From Daejeonella lutea (GTDB taxonomy: Bacteria > Bacteroidota > Bacteroidia > Sphingobacteriales > Sphingobacteriaceae), in contig NZ_FUYR01000007.1 in NCBI RefSeq assembly GCF_900168015.1, positions 23,424 through 87,423 on the forward strand: DNA of 64,000 nucleotides, read 5' to 3'. A model generated the notes under the pieces. It was not told the DNA's origin. It made no database searches and worked only from the letters and a program-made list of their open reading frames with translations. Positions 36,808-46,004 of this stretch are shown in pieces. The position numbers were made by a program, and so were the translations under genes. The number at the start of each line of letters is the position of its first letter. Position 1 is the stretch's first letter.

Positions 36808-37800
36808 TCATATTTTTTTGCCAATCATTCTCAAATTCTTTCCATATCCAGACGAATTAATAAAAAACTGGAGTTTATCGGCTATTTTATCGAGCATTCC
36901 CGTATTGTTCGCTTTATTTTTCAGGTACCAAATATAGTCGAACATATCAAGACCTTCAGTCTCAAACCACTCGAATTTAAAATTACTATTTTCCAGCTGT
37001 AACTGCAGTGTTGCGGGTGTATATAAAGTAAGATGATGTGAAGGCCAAATAAAGTGAGCATCGGCACCCATCAATACTCTGGATGCTGAATTATAATTTG
37101 GGACGTAAATGTACACAATACCACCCGGTTTTAACAATCGGTAAGCATGATCAAGTATATCTTTGGGGTAAGGTACGTGCTCCAGGACATCGAACATTCC
37201 TATGGCATCAAAAGAAATATTTTCGATATCCTGAATTCTTTTATTCTCCAGGGGAAGACCAAGCGATTTCCCAAAATCTACTGCTGCAGGATTTAGGTCA
37301 ATCCCCAGAGCTTCCCATCCCAGCTCTCTCGCTGCTTCAACGACGAATCCTGTGCTGCAGCCAACGTCAAGCAGTGAGATATTTTGCTTGTCGGTGAAGA
37401 ACTGTGATATCTTTTGCACCCTTTCTTTCCCAAATCGCTCTACCCGATAATTGTGCGAGGAATGACCAAGTTCAGACACTACCTGCTGATATTCTTCCGA
37501 TTTGTAAGTATCCTCATAATACTTTTCGTTGAAGATCGGGTTCACATAAATTGTGCTACAGGAGGTGCACTTAACTAAGTCCAGCGAATCCTTTTTAAGC
37601 TCAGGTAAATACTCAGACTTTTCGCAATTAGGGCAATTTCTTAAACTCAAATATTCACGAGGTATTTTTCCGTGGATGGAGAGTAATTTATCGAGGTTAT
37701 GATTTCGTTTTGATATGAGTGTTCCGTAAGAATCTTTTGGTCTTAGTTGCTCTAAATCAATTTCATTGTACTCGGAGATAGGTTTTAACGGAAGTTCCAT
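36808..37800 (-). CDS. SAM methyltransferase with N-terminal cysteine ribbon (paralogue)
   Basis: 330 residues, same layout as the protein at 31320-32282. CPNCEKSEY and CTSCSTIYVNP form a two-CxxC ribbon within residues 58-88; the SAM core is SLLDVGCSTGFVVEA, ALGIDLNPAAVDFG, AIGMFDVLEHVPYP and LKPGGIVYIYVPN. The C-terminus ends in a basic stretch. The two ribbon methyltransferases differ enough that they likely methylate different positions or sugars. Begins 20 bases after the stop of the sialyltransferase-like gene. Confidence 0.82.
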   Translation of the reverse strand: MELPLKPISEYNEIDLEQLRPKDSYGTLISKRNHNLDKLLSIHGKIPREYLSLRNCPNCEKSEYLPELKKDSLDLVKCTSCSTIYVNPIFNEKYYEDTYKSEEYQQVVSELGHSSHNYRVERFGKERVQKISQFFTDKQNISLLDVGCSTGFVVEAARELGWEALGIDLNPAAVDFGKSLGLPLENKRIQDIENISFDAIGMFDVLEHVPYPKDILDHAYRLLKPGGIVYIYVPNYNSASRVLMGADAHFIWPSHHLTLYTPATLQLQLENSNFKFEWFETEGLDMFDYIWYLKNKANNTGMLDKIADKLQFFINSSGYGKNLRMIGKKI

Positions 37801-37820
37801 GCTTAAATGTTAGGTGATAA

Positions 37821-38951
37821 TTATAATGAGGTCCGCGTATAAAAAGAAAGGCGGTCCAGAAAATATGTCAGATAACCCGGATGCGATTTTAAGGGTGGAA
37901 GTTTTTGAAGGTCAGAAGTGTCGTTAAGGAAAAAATTAGCAGGAGCGTCATGAAAGATACTATCGTACGTACCTTCAATTTCATCGGGAAAACCAATGAG
38001 TTTATAAATTACATACGATTTGAATCCCATCTCCAGAGCTGAGAGTGAAGATGTGGAGCCCAATGAAAAGCAGTAGTCAATTTCCGGGTGGGTCAGCAAT
38101 ACCAACTCCGAGCTTAGGTCGTAACCTATGTTTTCAATGTTTCCAGTTGGAAAGCATTCCCTGATAAGTTTGAACTCGTCATCCATTTCTGCCGGATGTG
38201 GTTTATATAAAAACGTATATCCTGGAAGAGATGACGATAACTCTTTATAATATTTCAATAAATCTGCCGTCATCTTTTTTGTAAAATAATCCCAGCTCAA
38301 AAACCTGCTTCCAAATAAAATCACTTTCTTACTTGTGACTTCGCTTTCAATTAATGGGGGTAAAACAATTCTGTTTTTAAGAGACTTATCCCCATTCCGG
38401 AAAATAATTTCCACCTTTTGTCTGATAACATGATGGTGGCTAACAAATGTACTTTTCTTATTGACGCGGATAATTTTCCATTTAGCCCCAAAAATAGAAT
38501 GATAAATATTAGCTAAAACGGTTGACTTCCATGCAATCGTATAATCTTTAGTCAGATCTGGTGCCTCGAAGGTCTGAATTAGAATACTGTGGTGGAACTT
38601 ATTTAGCAATATATGTGGCAAAAGCTGAGATTTATCCAGTGAAATAAATAAATCAGCTTTGTTAATCAGCTTATCAATCCGCTGAAGGGCCGTTGAGATT
38701 AACTTCGAAATTGGGGCAATCCCTTTGCCCAACCTGGGTACCTGATCTTCAGTTATCATTATATAATCCGATGCAATATGATCAAGATAACTGCTCAAAC
38801 CCGCAATTTTATTTAGGTGGGGGTCCATAGCCACCACTGCCGAAAATGTAAACCGCCCGTACGCACGAATCAATGGAACCAGCCGCAGAAAATAGACAAG
38901 GTCATATGCGTGCCCGATATAAAGGGAAATATGCCGTGTCTGATTATTCAT
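37821..38951 (-). CDS. Sialyltransferase/polysialyltransferase-like GT-B protein
   Basis: 376 residues from ATG 38951 (MNNQTRHISLYIGHA); TTG 38966 is possible. Not a typical GT family by eye, but it has the two landmarks of bacterial GT-B sialyltransferases: an HP motif in YKPHPAE (about residue 252) and a serine/threonine cluster SLGSTSSLSALEMG (about 297-310), the region contacting the CMP phosphate. It directly follows the NeuB/NeuC/NeuA genes in the transcript, 15-30 bases after neuA depending on the start. I infer a CMP-nonulosonate transferase; the match is by motif only. Confidence 0.62.
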   Translation of the reverse strand: MNNQTRHISLYIGHAYDLVYFLRLVPLIRAYGRFTFSAVVAMDPHLNKIAGLSSYLDHIASDYIMITEDQVPRLGKGIAPISKLISTALQRIDKLINKADLFISLDKSQLLPHILLNKFHHSILIQTFEAPDLTKDYTIAWKSTVLANIYHSIFGAKWKIIRVNKKSTFVSHHHVIRQKVEIIFRNGDKSLKNRIVLPPLIESEVTSKKVILFGSRFLSWDYFTKKMTADLLKYYKELSSSLPGYTFLYKPHPAEMDDEFKLIRECFPTGNIENIGYDLSSELVLLTHPEIDYCFSLGSTSSLSALEMGFKSYVIYKLIGFPDEIEGTYDSIFHDAPANFFLNDTSDLQKLPPLKSHPGYLTYFLDRLSFYTRTSL

Positions 38952-38981
38952 ATTAGTCTGCGCCAAAATAGAGCGATCATT

Positions 38982-39677
38982 TTACTTTCTTCGCGCTAAA
39001 TACTTCTCTGCGGTTTTAAGGTCCTCAATATTATCGATGTCTACTGATCTTTCTGCATTCATCAAATAAGCTAATGCCTTCCCTCCCCACACAAACTTAT
39101 CAATACAATTTAGGCGGGTAATATAGATTGCTGCTCCATTTCGTGCTAAGACGGGAGCTTTATCCTGTCTTCTTGTCGGTTGCTGCCCGTTAATAAAATT
39201 TTTTAAATAGCCTTCAGCATTCAGTTCCATAACTGAAGTCGGATGAAAAATATGCGGAACCTCAATACAAGAAACCAGGCTGTCTGCATTAGGATCCGAA
39301 AGGAACAGCTGGACAGCCTGGTCTATATCTTCGCTCGTTCTAAGCGGTGAAGTTGGCTGTAGTGTTATTACAGCATCTGGTATCCATTCCTCATGCACGG
39401 CTAAATATTGCACAACATGCTGCAAAACTGCCATAGTGGGAGTGTCATCCTCTGCTAGTTCTTCTGGCCGCAGAATCGGCACTTCCGCTCCAAATTCAAG
39501 GGCAACTGAAGCTATCTCAGGGTCATCCGTAGAAACAATAGTTCGATGTACAAAATTTGAACCTAAAGATGCCTCGATCGTCCACCCAAGCAATGGCTTC
39601 CCAAAAAGGGGATAAATGTTTTTGCCAGGAATACCTTTGGAACCACCTCTAGCCGGTATGATACTGATAAACTTCAT
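38982..39677 (-). CDS. neuA: CMP-nonulosonate cytidylyltransferase, NeuA/LegF type
   Basis: Activates a nonulosonic acid with CTP. 231 residues, single catalytic domain without the C-terminal esterase of some NeuA. IIPARGGSKGIPGKN is the nucleotide-binding loop (residues 6-20) and STDDPEIA, LQPTSPLRTSEDI and ARNGAAIYIT follow, as in NeuA and LegF. Its ATG overlaps the neuC TAA by one base. Whether the acid is Neu5Ac or a legionaminic-type acid cannot be read from this enzyme alone. Confidence 0.9.
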   Translation of the reverse strand: MKFISIIPARGGSKGIPGKNIYPLFGKPLLGWTIEASLGSNFVHRTIVSTDDPEIASVALEFGAEVPILRPEELAEDDTPTMAVLQHVVQYLAVHEEWIPDAVITLQPTSPLRTSEDIDQAVQLFLSDPNADSLVSCIEVPHIFHPTSVMELNAEGYLKNFINGQQPTRRQDKAPVLARNGAAIYITRLNCIDKFVWGGKALAYLMNAERSVDIDNIEDLKTAEKYLARRK

Positions 39678-40843
39678 TAATAAGTTATCCTTTTCTGGAC
39701 GTTTACTGTTTTCGTCGCAAGAACTTCTGCTATCCTTTTTCCTGCATTTCCATCACCATAAATGGTATCCCTTTGATAGGGCCCATGGGCTACCTGCTGC
39801 TTTACTGCTTGCAGAATTGCCTCTCTCTCGGCAGGTACCTCGAGGACATTAGACCCTCTTTCCCGTGTAGTTTGCCGCGACCCAAGATTAACGCATGGCG
39901 TTCCAATAAAGGCCCCATCCCTCAATCCGGAAGATGAATTACCGACAATACAGCTCGTTCTTTTCATCAGCCGTACATATACATCTATTGGCAGATTCTT
40001 AAAAAAATGCATATTCTTGCCATGTCCCTGCTCTCTCCATTTACGTATACCACGTGATATGTCGTCAGATCCGGCATCAGCATTCGGCCACAATACGATA
40101 GCAGGCAGTCCGCTTTCACTTACAGCTTCCAGAGTAGCCCTGATCTGTCTTTCACCTTCGCCGTATTCAGTGGTAACCGGATGTTGAGAAACCAGAATAA
40201 AAGGCTTATCAAGATCTATAACGTCACCAACGCCAGCGGTAAATAGCTCATTCGCAAGTTCTGCTGTGCCCTTATCTTTTTCCAGGATTTCAGCAACCAG
40301 GTCGATTCTCGGGCAGCCCACCATATGGACATCCTCTGGCACTTCTCCCAATTTTATTATCCTTTCCCTAGCATCCTCGCTTGCCGGAAAATGTACGTGT
40401 GCAAACTTTGTAACAGCATGCCTGATGCTCTCATCAATAGTTCCTGAAACCTCTCCGCCCATAGTGTGTGCCACCGGGATGTTCATATAAGCCGCAGCGA
40501 GGGTCGTAGCCATCGTCTCAAATCTGTCACCTATTGTTACCACAAAATCGGGCTTCAGCCGGCTAAAAACTGTAGGTAATTCAAGTAATCCAAGTCCCGT
40601 TGATTTCGCCATAGTTTCAGGGGTTTCTCCTTCGATGAGGGAAAACACCTCAGCGTCTGCCTGAAATCCGTCAGCTCGCATTAAATCAACTACAGCCCCA
40701 AACCTGTCTAATAGAGCTGAAGCTGTTACTACAAGTTGTAAGGTAAGGGTTTGATGATGCTTTATTGCAATCAATGCAGACTTAATTGAACTGTAATTGG
40801 CACGCGAACCAACAACAACGCATATTTTACGAGTATTTAACAT
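39677..40843 (-). CDS. neuC: Hydrolysing UDP-sugar 2-epimerase, NeuC/LegG type
   Basis: 388 residues. Releases a 2-epimerised free amino sugar (ManNAc from UDP-GlcNAc, or the 2,4-diacetamido-trideoxy-mannose from UDP-diNAcBac). CVVVGSRANYSS at the N-terminus, TIGDRFETMATTLAA, HTMGGEVSGTIDESIRHA, VGCPRIDLV, SGLRDGAFIGTPCVNLG and the RQTTRERG block are the hydrolysing-epimerase signature, different from WecB. Overlaps neuB by seven bases. Because PglF/E/D are encoded in the same array, UDP-diNAcBac is a real alternative substrate. Confidence 0.88.
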   Translation of the reverse strand: MLNTRKICVVVGSRANYSSIKSALIAIKHHQTLTLQLVVTASALLDRFGAVVDLMRADGFQADAEVFSLIEGETPETMAKSTGLGLLELPTVFSRLKPDFVVTIGDRFETMATTLAAAYMNIPVAHTMGGEVSGTIDESIRHAVTKFAHVHFPASEDARERIIKLGEVPEDVHMVGCPRIDLVAEILEKDKGTAELANELFTAGVGDVIDLDKPFILVSQHPVTTEYGEGERQIRATLEAVSESGLPAIVLWPNADAGSDDISRGIRKWREQGHGKNMHFFKNLPIDVYVRLMKRTSCIVGNSSSGLRDGAFIGTPCVNLGSRQTTRERGSNVLEVPAEREAILQAVKQQVAHGPYQRDTIYGDGNAGKRIAEVLATKTVNVQKRITY

Positions 40844-41826
40844 AGATCTTCTATTCTCAATTTATAATTTACCGGCAATTCTTTATTTACTTTTTTTCCT
40901 ATTATTTCCTGCCACTTAGCTGCCGGAATGCCATCCCCCGGCTTTTTGTAGGCCAAATCCTCCTGAGAAATTGTATCACCCGCTTTAATCGGGCGACTTG
41001 TTACAATACTTTTTTCAAAGATCCTTTTCATGTCTGTGAGGGCACTTAGATCATCCTTGTCAACCGGGCTTTCAAGCATCCGCCATATGGATTTCAAGCC
41101 GGCACAAAAACGAGCAAAATCCCCTGGCTCCATGGAATTTGCCGCATCAGAACCATACATCAATTTAGAAAAAGTAAAATGCTTTTCAATGGAGGTTGCA
41201 CCCAAGGCTGCAGCTGCAAAACTTGCCGCATCACCTAAAGTATGATCTGAAAAACCGACAGGGAGGTTCCATTTGGCGAGCATTTCCGTTATAATATTTA
41301 GTCCAACCTTCTCAGGCGGGCATGGATATTCTGACGTGCATTGCATTACACTAAGCGGTCCACCTTTAGACAATGCACCAACCGCCTGATCAAGTTCCCG
41401 CCAATCGCTCATTCCTGAGGACAAAATAACAGGTTTTCCAGTTTGTGCAACATAGTGTAATAACGGAAGGTTACTTACTTCACCTGAAGGGATCTTATAT
41501 ACATCAACCCCTATATCTTCAAGCAGATCAACTGCTTCCAGACTAAATGGTGAAGAAAGAAACCCCACATTCGAGTTCCGGCAAACCTCCTTTATTTTTA
41601 ACCATTGATCTTTGGAGAACGCGGTCCTTTTAAAATAATCCAGCCGGGGTTCCCCCTTGAAATAAGCAGGAGAAGGCGCATCGGCCAAAGTCTCAGCCTC
41701 TGCAATATGTGTTTGAAATTTGACAATATCAGCGCCGCATGCGGCAGCTGATTCTACTAGCTTACATGCGTTGCCGAAGGACCCGTCATGTACCGAACCG
41801 ATTTCGGCTATTACTTTAAATCTCAT
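40837..41826 (-). CDS. neuB: Nonulosonic acid synthase, NeuB/LegI type
   Basis: Condenses a free 2-acetamido-mannose-type sugar with phosphoenolpyruvate. 329 residues, slightly short. The barrel has IAEIGSVHDGSFGNA, ADIVKFQTH, KIPSGEVSNLPLL, SSGMSDWRELDQA, MQCTSEYPCPPE and GFSDHTLG; the C-terminal SAF (antifreeze-like) domain spans roughly 265-329 (SIVTSRPIKAGDTIS, KKPGDGIPA). Start overlaps the preceding GT2-like gene by 11 bases. Sugar specificity (Neu, Leg or other) is open. Confidence 0.9.
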   Translation of the reverse strand: MRFKVIAEIGSVHDGSFGNACKLVESAAACGADIVKFQTHIAEAETLADAPSPAYFKGEPRLDYFKRTAFSKDQWLKIKEVCRNSNVGFLSSPFSLEAVDLLEDIGVDVYKIPSGEVSNLPLLHYVAQTGKPVILSSGMSDWRELDQAVGALSKGGPLSVMQCTSEYPCPPEKVGLNIITEMLAKWNLPVGFSDHTLGDAASFAAAALGATSIEKHFTFSKLMYGSDAANSMEPGDFARFCAGLKSIWRMLESPVDKDDLSALTDMKRIFEKSIVTSRPIKAGDTISQEDLAYKKPGDGIPAAKWQEIIGKKVNKELPVNYKLRIEDLC

Positions 41827-42961
41827 TGTTAATTGCTTCCGGCCGTGCTATGGCCTTTTTTAATAATCTGAACCATCCTGCAAAGATCTTTTTCAAACTC
41901 AGTAATGATTTTGTCAGGAACACTCTAAATACAAACCCCGTTGATGAGCTGTCAAATGTATAAAATATATCAACTGCAATTACCGGAACTTTTAAAGCGA
42001 GCTTCAGCAGCGACCACTGCTTTTGCGGCAAAGTGTTAATTTCATAGGCCGCTCGAACTGCTGGATTATACACCGGGCTTGTGACTATTTCATAATGAAT
42101 ACTATCTGGTATAAATGGATATTTGGTATTCTTATCAATGCAGTCTTGCTGGATTTGAATGCAAATATCCGGCAGCTTCGATTTGATCACAGTTAAATAT
42201 GTAAGGTGGCCTGCAAAGTTCAACATATTGAACTTATCCCTGAAAGTCCTGATTGATTTATCAAACCAATCATACATAGGCCCAGTGAATTCCTTCGCCT
42301 GATAATACAAAAATTTATCCTGGATCTGCTTTTCAAAAAGCATCGTCAGGTTGAACATCAAGTGTCCTGAACGCTCCAGTTCATCACCCTGGATAACTTT
42401 ATTGATTGGTTTTATTTGCCCCAGTTCGTTGCCCAAAACAGGAGGTCTCTGATTAATCCATATATCCCCCTTCGCAAATCGATGCACACGTTTTACATCC
42501 TGCAAACCCGTTCCCTCCAGTCCGGAGGTCTGTAGTTTCAGTGAACCGAAAACGTCTATGAAATTAAATGATACCGTATCCAGATCTGCGTCAGCAGCAA
42601 ACAGCTCTTTGATATAAATGTGGGTGTGATCGTGATAAAACTCATCTGCGTCGATTTGCCAGACAACGTCTCCGGTGATATGGTGCATGAATTCATTACA
42701 CATCTCCATACGGTCCTCATAGAATCCATCCTTAACAATCAATTTTATTTTTCTATCAGGATCAGGAAAAGATCTTATTGAAGACAATGTTGTATCCTGG
42801 CTTCTTCCATTATTGGTTGCGAATGCAAACTTTTTATAAGCACCCTCAACTATAATAATTTCATGCGCATGCTTGTAAATAGACCGTAACTGATAGTCGA
42901 TGAAGGGCTCGCCATTCAAGACATTCATAGCATAGGAAATCTTTGTCGAATACTGATCCAC
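41816..42961 (-). CDS. GT2-like glycosyltransferase
   Basis: 381 residues. SYAMNVLNGEPFIDYQLRSI and HEIIIVEGAYK resemble the first GT-A strands of family 2 transferases, and VVWQIDADEFYHD supplies the DxD-type metal motif near residue 105. The remaining two thirds have no clear landmark. The start is GTG (42961), directly after the TAG of the gene upstream; it overlaps neuB by 11 bases. Donor unknown. Confidence 0.68.
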   Translation of the reverse strand: MDQYSTKISYAMNVLNGEPFIDYQLRSIYKHAHEIIIVEGAYKKFAFATNNGRSQDTTLSSIRSFPDPDRKIKLIVKDGFYEDRMEMCNEFMHHITGDVVWQIDADEFYHDHTHIYIKELFAADADLDTVSFNFIDVFGSLKLQTSGLEGTGLQDVKRVHRFAKGDIWINQRPPVLGNELGQIKPINKVIQGDELERSGHLMFNLTMLFEKQIQDKFLYYQAKEFTGPMYDWFDKSIRTFRDKFNMLNFAGHLTYLTVIKSKLPDICIQIQQDCIDKNTKYPFIPDSIHYEIVTSPVYNPAVRAAYEINTLPQKQWSLLKLALKVPVIAVDIFYTFDSSSTGFVFRVFLTKSLLSLKKIFAGWFRLLKKAIARPEAINNEI

Positions 42962-44221
42962 CTACCTTAGCACCTCCTGCCATTTGTCCAAAGATATCTC
43001 TGTAAATTCATGTATCCACTTTTTCATATCGATGGCATACCTCGCCCTGAGTTCCGGAGCTTCAAGTTTAACGATTGACTCGCATACTTCCTCCGCGCTT
43101 TTTGCACTTTCGTGGGGATAAACGTCAATATCAGCGAACCCTGAAAATTTACCTTTAAAAGGACTGTAGGTAATAATCGGTTTACACATTTTCGCATATT
43201 GCATTAAGGAAGTATTCCAATCATACGCAAAAGATGGATTCGACTCATAATTATCTGATTCGGGCCATATTCCCCCGAAACAAATGTCGCTCATGCCGAT
43301 GATTCCGTCTACATCCCGCTGTGAGACCGGGGGCAAAATTAGAATGCTCCCTTGAGCTATCAGCTCATCTACTTCAGGTGCATATCGCCTGATGGCCCCC
43401 AAATTACCTCGCCCGAAAATCAATAGTTTAGCATTAAGACGATTCAGTTTTCTATAATGAGAAAAGCCTTGAAAGAACAAATGTGTTCCTTTCCAAAAAT
43501 CATTTTTAGAGACGTTAACAATAAGAAGATCACAATTCTCCTTGATCTGTTTGAGTGTATCTTTCAAAACAAATCTTTCATCGTCGGATGATACACCAAA
43601 TTCGGATACCGCGCCTGGAAGGGGATAGGGTACACTTGAAAATTTAGTTACTACAAGCGGTGTCCAATTAAAATGATCTGAGTTGATTACTATGTTTGAA
43701 TTGAAAATTCCCCGCCTTTGAAGAGTTGGCAAATCCACCGAGTTTAAAGATTCATTGACGCGGTGGATAAGACGCTTGCCCTTATACTTGCTGAAAAAAG
43801 CCTGCTTGATATCAGCCAGCTTTGTGAATTTTGTAATCAAAGTATGGTGATTTACATCAGCCCCAGTGACTGCAAAATAATCCAGTTTTAGCCCCGCATA
43901 CTGAAATATTGCCGGTGCGTAATCGCTTCCAACTACTATGGAGTCTTTACCTACGACCGATAATAATAAACGCCTAACCTCTTCAGATGATTTGGTGTAG
44001 ATCAAACTCTTGTCTATATTTTCCGGTGCTGAAAAATCAGTAAATGCTTCAATCGAGTATTCAGATCCTATAGGAGCATCCCATATTCTAAAATGCTGAT
44101 TGAGTCGTAAATCTGGGATATAACGTACTTTGATCTTTCTTTTATGAAATTGCGAAGCGATCATTAAAAGAACATTATTTACGTCGCAAAGAAAAACAAC
44201 TGTTTTATTCTCTATGTGCAT
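42962..44221 (-). CDS. Putative GT-B glycosyltransferase, family not recognised
   Basis: 419 residues. The long N-terminal half begins with KTVVFLCDVNNVLLMIASQFHKR, a first-strand/loop/helix typical of GT-B acceptor domains. The C-terminal half has LLIVNVSKNDFWKGTHLF, AKLLIFGRGNLGA, LPPVSQRDVDGIIGMSDI and KMCKPIITYSPFKGKF, which follow the GT4/GT1 donor-domain order, but the E-x7-E signature is not evident. Fourteen bases after the ABC transporter. Could alternatively be a non-catalytic partner. Confidence 0.55.
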   Translation of the reverse strand: MHIENKTVVFLCDVNNVLLMIASQFHKRKIKVRYIPDLRLNQHFRIWDAPIGSEYSIEAFTDFSAPENIDKSLIYTKSSEEVRRLLLSVVGKDSIVVGSDYAPAIFQYAGLKLDYFAVTGADVNHHTLITKFTKLADIKQAFFSKYKGKRLIHRVNESLNSVDLPTLQRRGIFNSNIVINSDHFNWTPLVVTKFSSVPYPLPGAVSEFGVSSDDERFVLKDTLKQIKENCDLLIVNVSKNDFWKGTHLFFQGFSHYRKLNRLNAKLLIFGRGNLGAIRRYAPEVDELIAQGSILILPPVSQRDVDGIIGMSDICFGGIWPESDNYESNPSFAYDWNTSLMQYAKMCKPIITYSPFKGKFSGFADIDVYPHESAKSAEEVCESIVKLEAPELRARYAIDMKKWIHEFTEISLDKWQEVLR

Positions 44222-44235
44222 GCTAGCTCTTGTTA

Positions 44236-45975
44236 TTAGGAAAGCATTTCCTCGGCTGTCCCCTGCCTCTGAATCCTGCCTTTGTTCAATTGGAAGATCA
44301 CATCACATTTACTTAAGGTACTTAGGCGATGTGCAACTATTATAATGGTTTTATTGCCGTGCAGTAAATTTACGGCATTCATCACCTCGCTCTCAGTCGC
44401 AGTATCCAGAGAACTTGTGGCCTCATCAAGGATCAGAATTTGCGGATCGTGATACAAGGCCCGTGCAATTCCAATTCGTTGTCTTTGCCCACCAGATATC
44501 CTTACGCCACGTTCTCCCACCATTGAATTGAGCCCAAGCTCCAGCCCGTCTACGTACTCCTCGAGCTGAGCAGCTTTAATTGCCCGTTTAACAGCTTCAT
44601 CATCAATATCTTCATCCATAACCCCGAAGGCCACGTTCTTTCGCAAGGTATCGTCAGTAAGGAAGATGGATTGGGGCACATAACCAATCTGATCCTGCCA
44701 CGCCCTTAAATCGTGATTGATATTCTTTCCATCAACGGTAACCTGGCCTGATGACGGGCGCAGTAAGCCAAGAATAAGATCCACCATCGTGCTTTTCCCG
44801 GCACCGCTATTGCCTATGAACCCGACAGATTCTCCTTTATTTATGGTCAGATTGATTTTCTCAACAGCGTTGCGGGGAGCACCCTCGTATCCAAAAGTGA
44901 GGTCTTCTATCTTTATTTCCTTGACTGCCTTTAAGTCGGTTATTTTTTTCTCGGGATCGAGGTCTGAAACATTCTGGAACTCATCATAAATCAGGTCGAC
45001 AACGGGTTTGGAAAACCGTAAGGTCTGAAACGATGTAAGTAACACGGTTATTGACGGAATAAGCCGAAAGGCGGAAGCGACGAACACTCCAATCGTGGGA
45101 ACAAGGCTTCCCAGAGGTTTGCCTTGAACAACAACGCCAATAACTACGAACGCCAGGCCAAAGACCGCCATCAGCTCAAGCCAAATTCTTGGAGCCTGAT
45201 TCAAAAACTGCATTCGTATTCCCACATTGTATGAAGAATCATTATGCCGGGAAAAATTGTTAACAAAGAAGCTTTCGCGGCCCAACACTTTTACATCTTT
45301 CACCCCTCCCAAACCTTCAACAAGATTCTTTTGCCTGAATCCGTCATGGAATTGACGGCTTAGCCCCCATTCACTTATTTTTTTTCGGGAAAGCCTGTAA
45401 AAGATCCAGGACATAGTTGCCAATATGCCTACAGAACAAATAGCGCCAAATGGCTCTAAATACACGAGCATAACTGCTATAGAAAGCATTAACGAAATAT
45501 TGGTCGTAAGGAATAATATACTCGACGTGACTCCGGAAAGCATGCTTACCTCCCCCACTACATTCCGCATCAATTCCGCAGAATTTCTGTTCAAATGGAA
45601 CGCGTAAGGTTGAAACAAGTATTTCTTAAAAAGCTTTCTGGATAAATTCTTAGATAAATTTTGTCCGAACGACGCCTGCTTCCAGGCCAAGAACATCAGA
45701 AAACAAGCTTTGATTATGTACACCAGGGTCAAGGCGATCATCATTCCGATGACTATCTCTGTATTGCTCGGACTGCCAAATAATGAAATGATCTGCTGGG
45801 CCTGCGGGTACCGGGTAAACCTTTCGATGTCGGTAAAGGCGGTGATCACAGGTACCAGGATACCCAGCCCCACCATTTCCAGAACCATGCCTATAATAAG
45901 AAGAAATAACAACACGTAAGACTGTTGTTTTTGCTTCTTATCTAATAGTAGAAAAATTTTTTTAAAGGTATTCAC
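44236..45975 (-). CDS. ABC-type lipid-linked oligosaccharide flippase, PglK/MsbA type
   Basis: 579-residue half transporter: about six membrane helices in residues 15-320, then an ATPase with Walker A GNSGAGKST (388-396), signature SGGQR (494-498), Walker B ILILDE (513-518) and H-loop H549. Length and the fused layout resemble PglK, which flips undecaprenyl-linked oligosaccharides built on bacillosamine, and the window encodes PglC-F. A lipid A flippase (MsbA) is the alternative. Start is GTG (45975). It precedes the glycosyltransferase genes by 14 bases. Confidence 0.8.
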   Translation of the reverse strand: MNTFKKIFLLLDKKQKQQSYVLLFLLIIGMVLEMVGLGILVPVITAFTDIERFTRYPQAQQIISLFGSPSNTEIVIGMMIALTLVYIIKACFLMFLAWKQASFGQNLSKNLSRKLFKKYLFQPYAFHLNRNSAELMRNVVGEVSMLSGVTSSILFLTTNISLMLSIAVMLVYLEPFGAICSVGILATMSWIFYRLSRKKISEWGLSRQFHDGFRQKNLVEGLGGVKDVKVLGRESFFVNNFSRHNDSSYNVGIRMQFLNQAPRIWLELMAVFGLAFVVIGVVVQGKPLGSLVPTIGVFVASAFRLIPSITVLLTSFQTLRFSKPVVDLIYDEFQNVSDLDPEKKITDLKAVKEIKIEDLTFGYEGAPRNAVEKINLTINKGESVGFIGNSGAGKSTMVDLILGLLRPSSGQVTVDGKNINHDLRAWQDQIGYVPQSIFLTDDTLRKNVAFGVMDEDIDDEAVKRAIKAAQLEEYVDGLELGLNSMVGERGVRISGGQRQRIGIARALYHDPQILILDEATSSLDTATESEVMNAVNLLHGNKTIIIVAHRLSTLSKCDVIFQLNKGRIQRQGTAEEMLS

Positions 45976-46004
45976 AATCTCAGTTTCCTAAAAAATGACG
46001 AATT

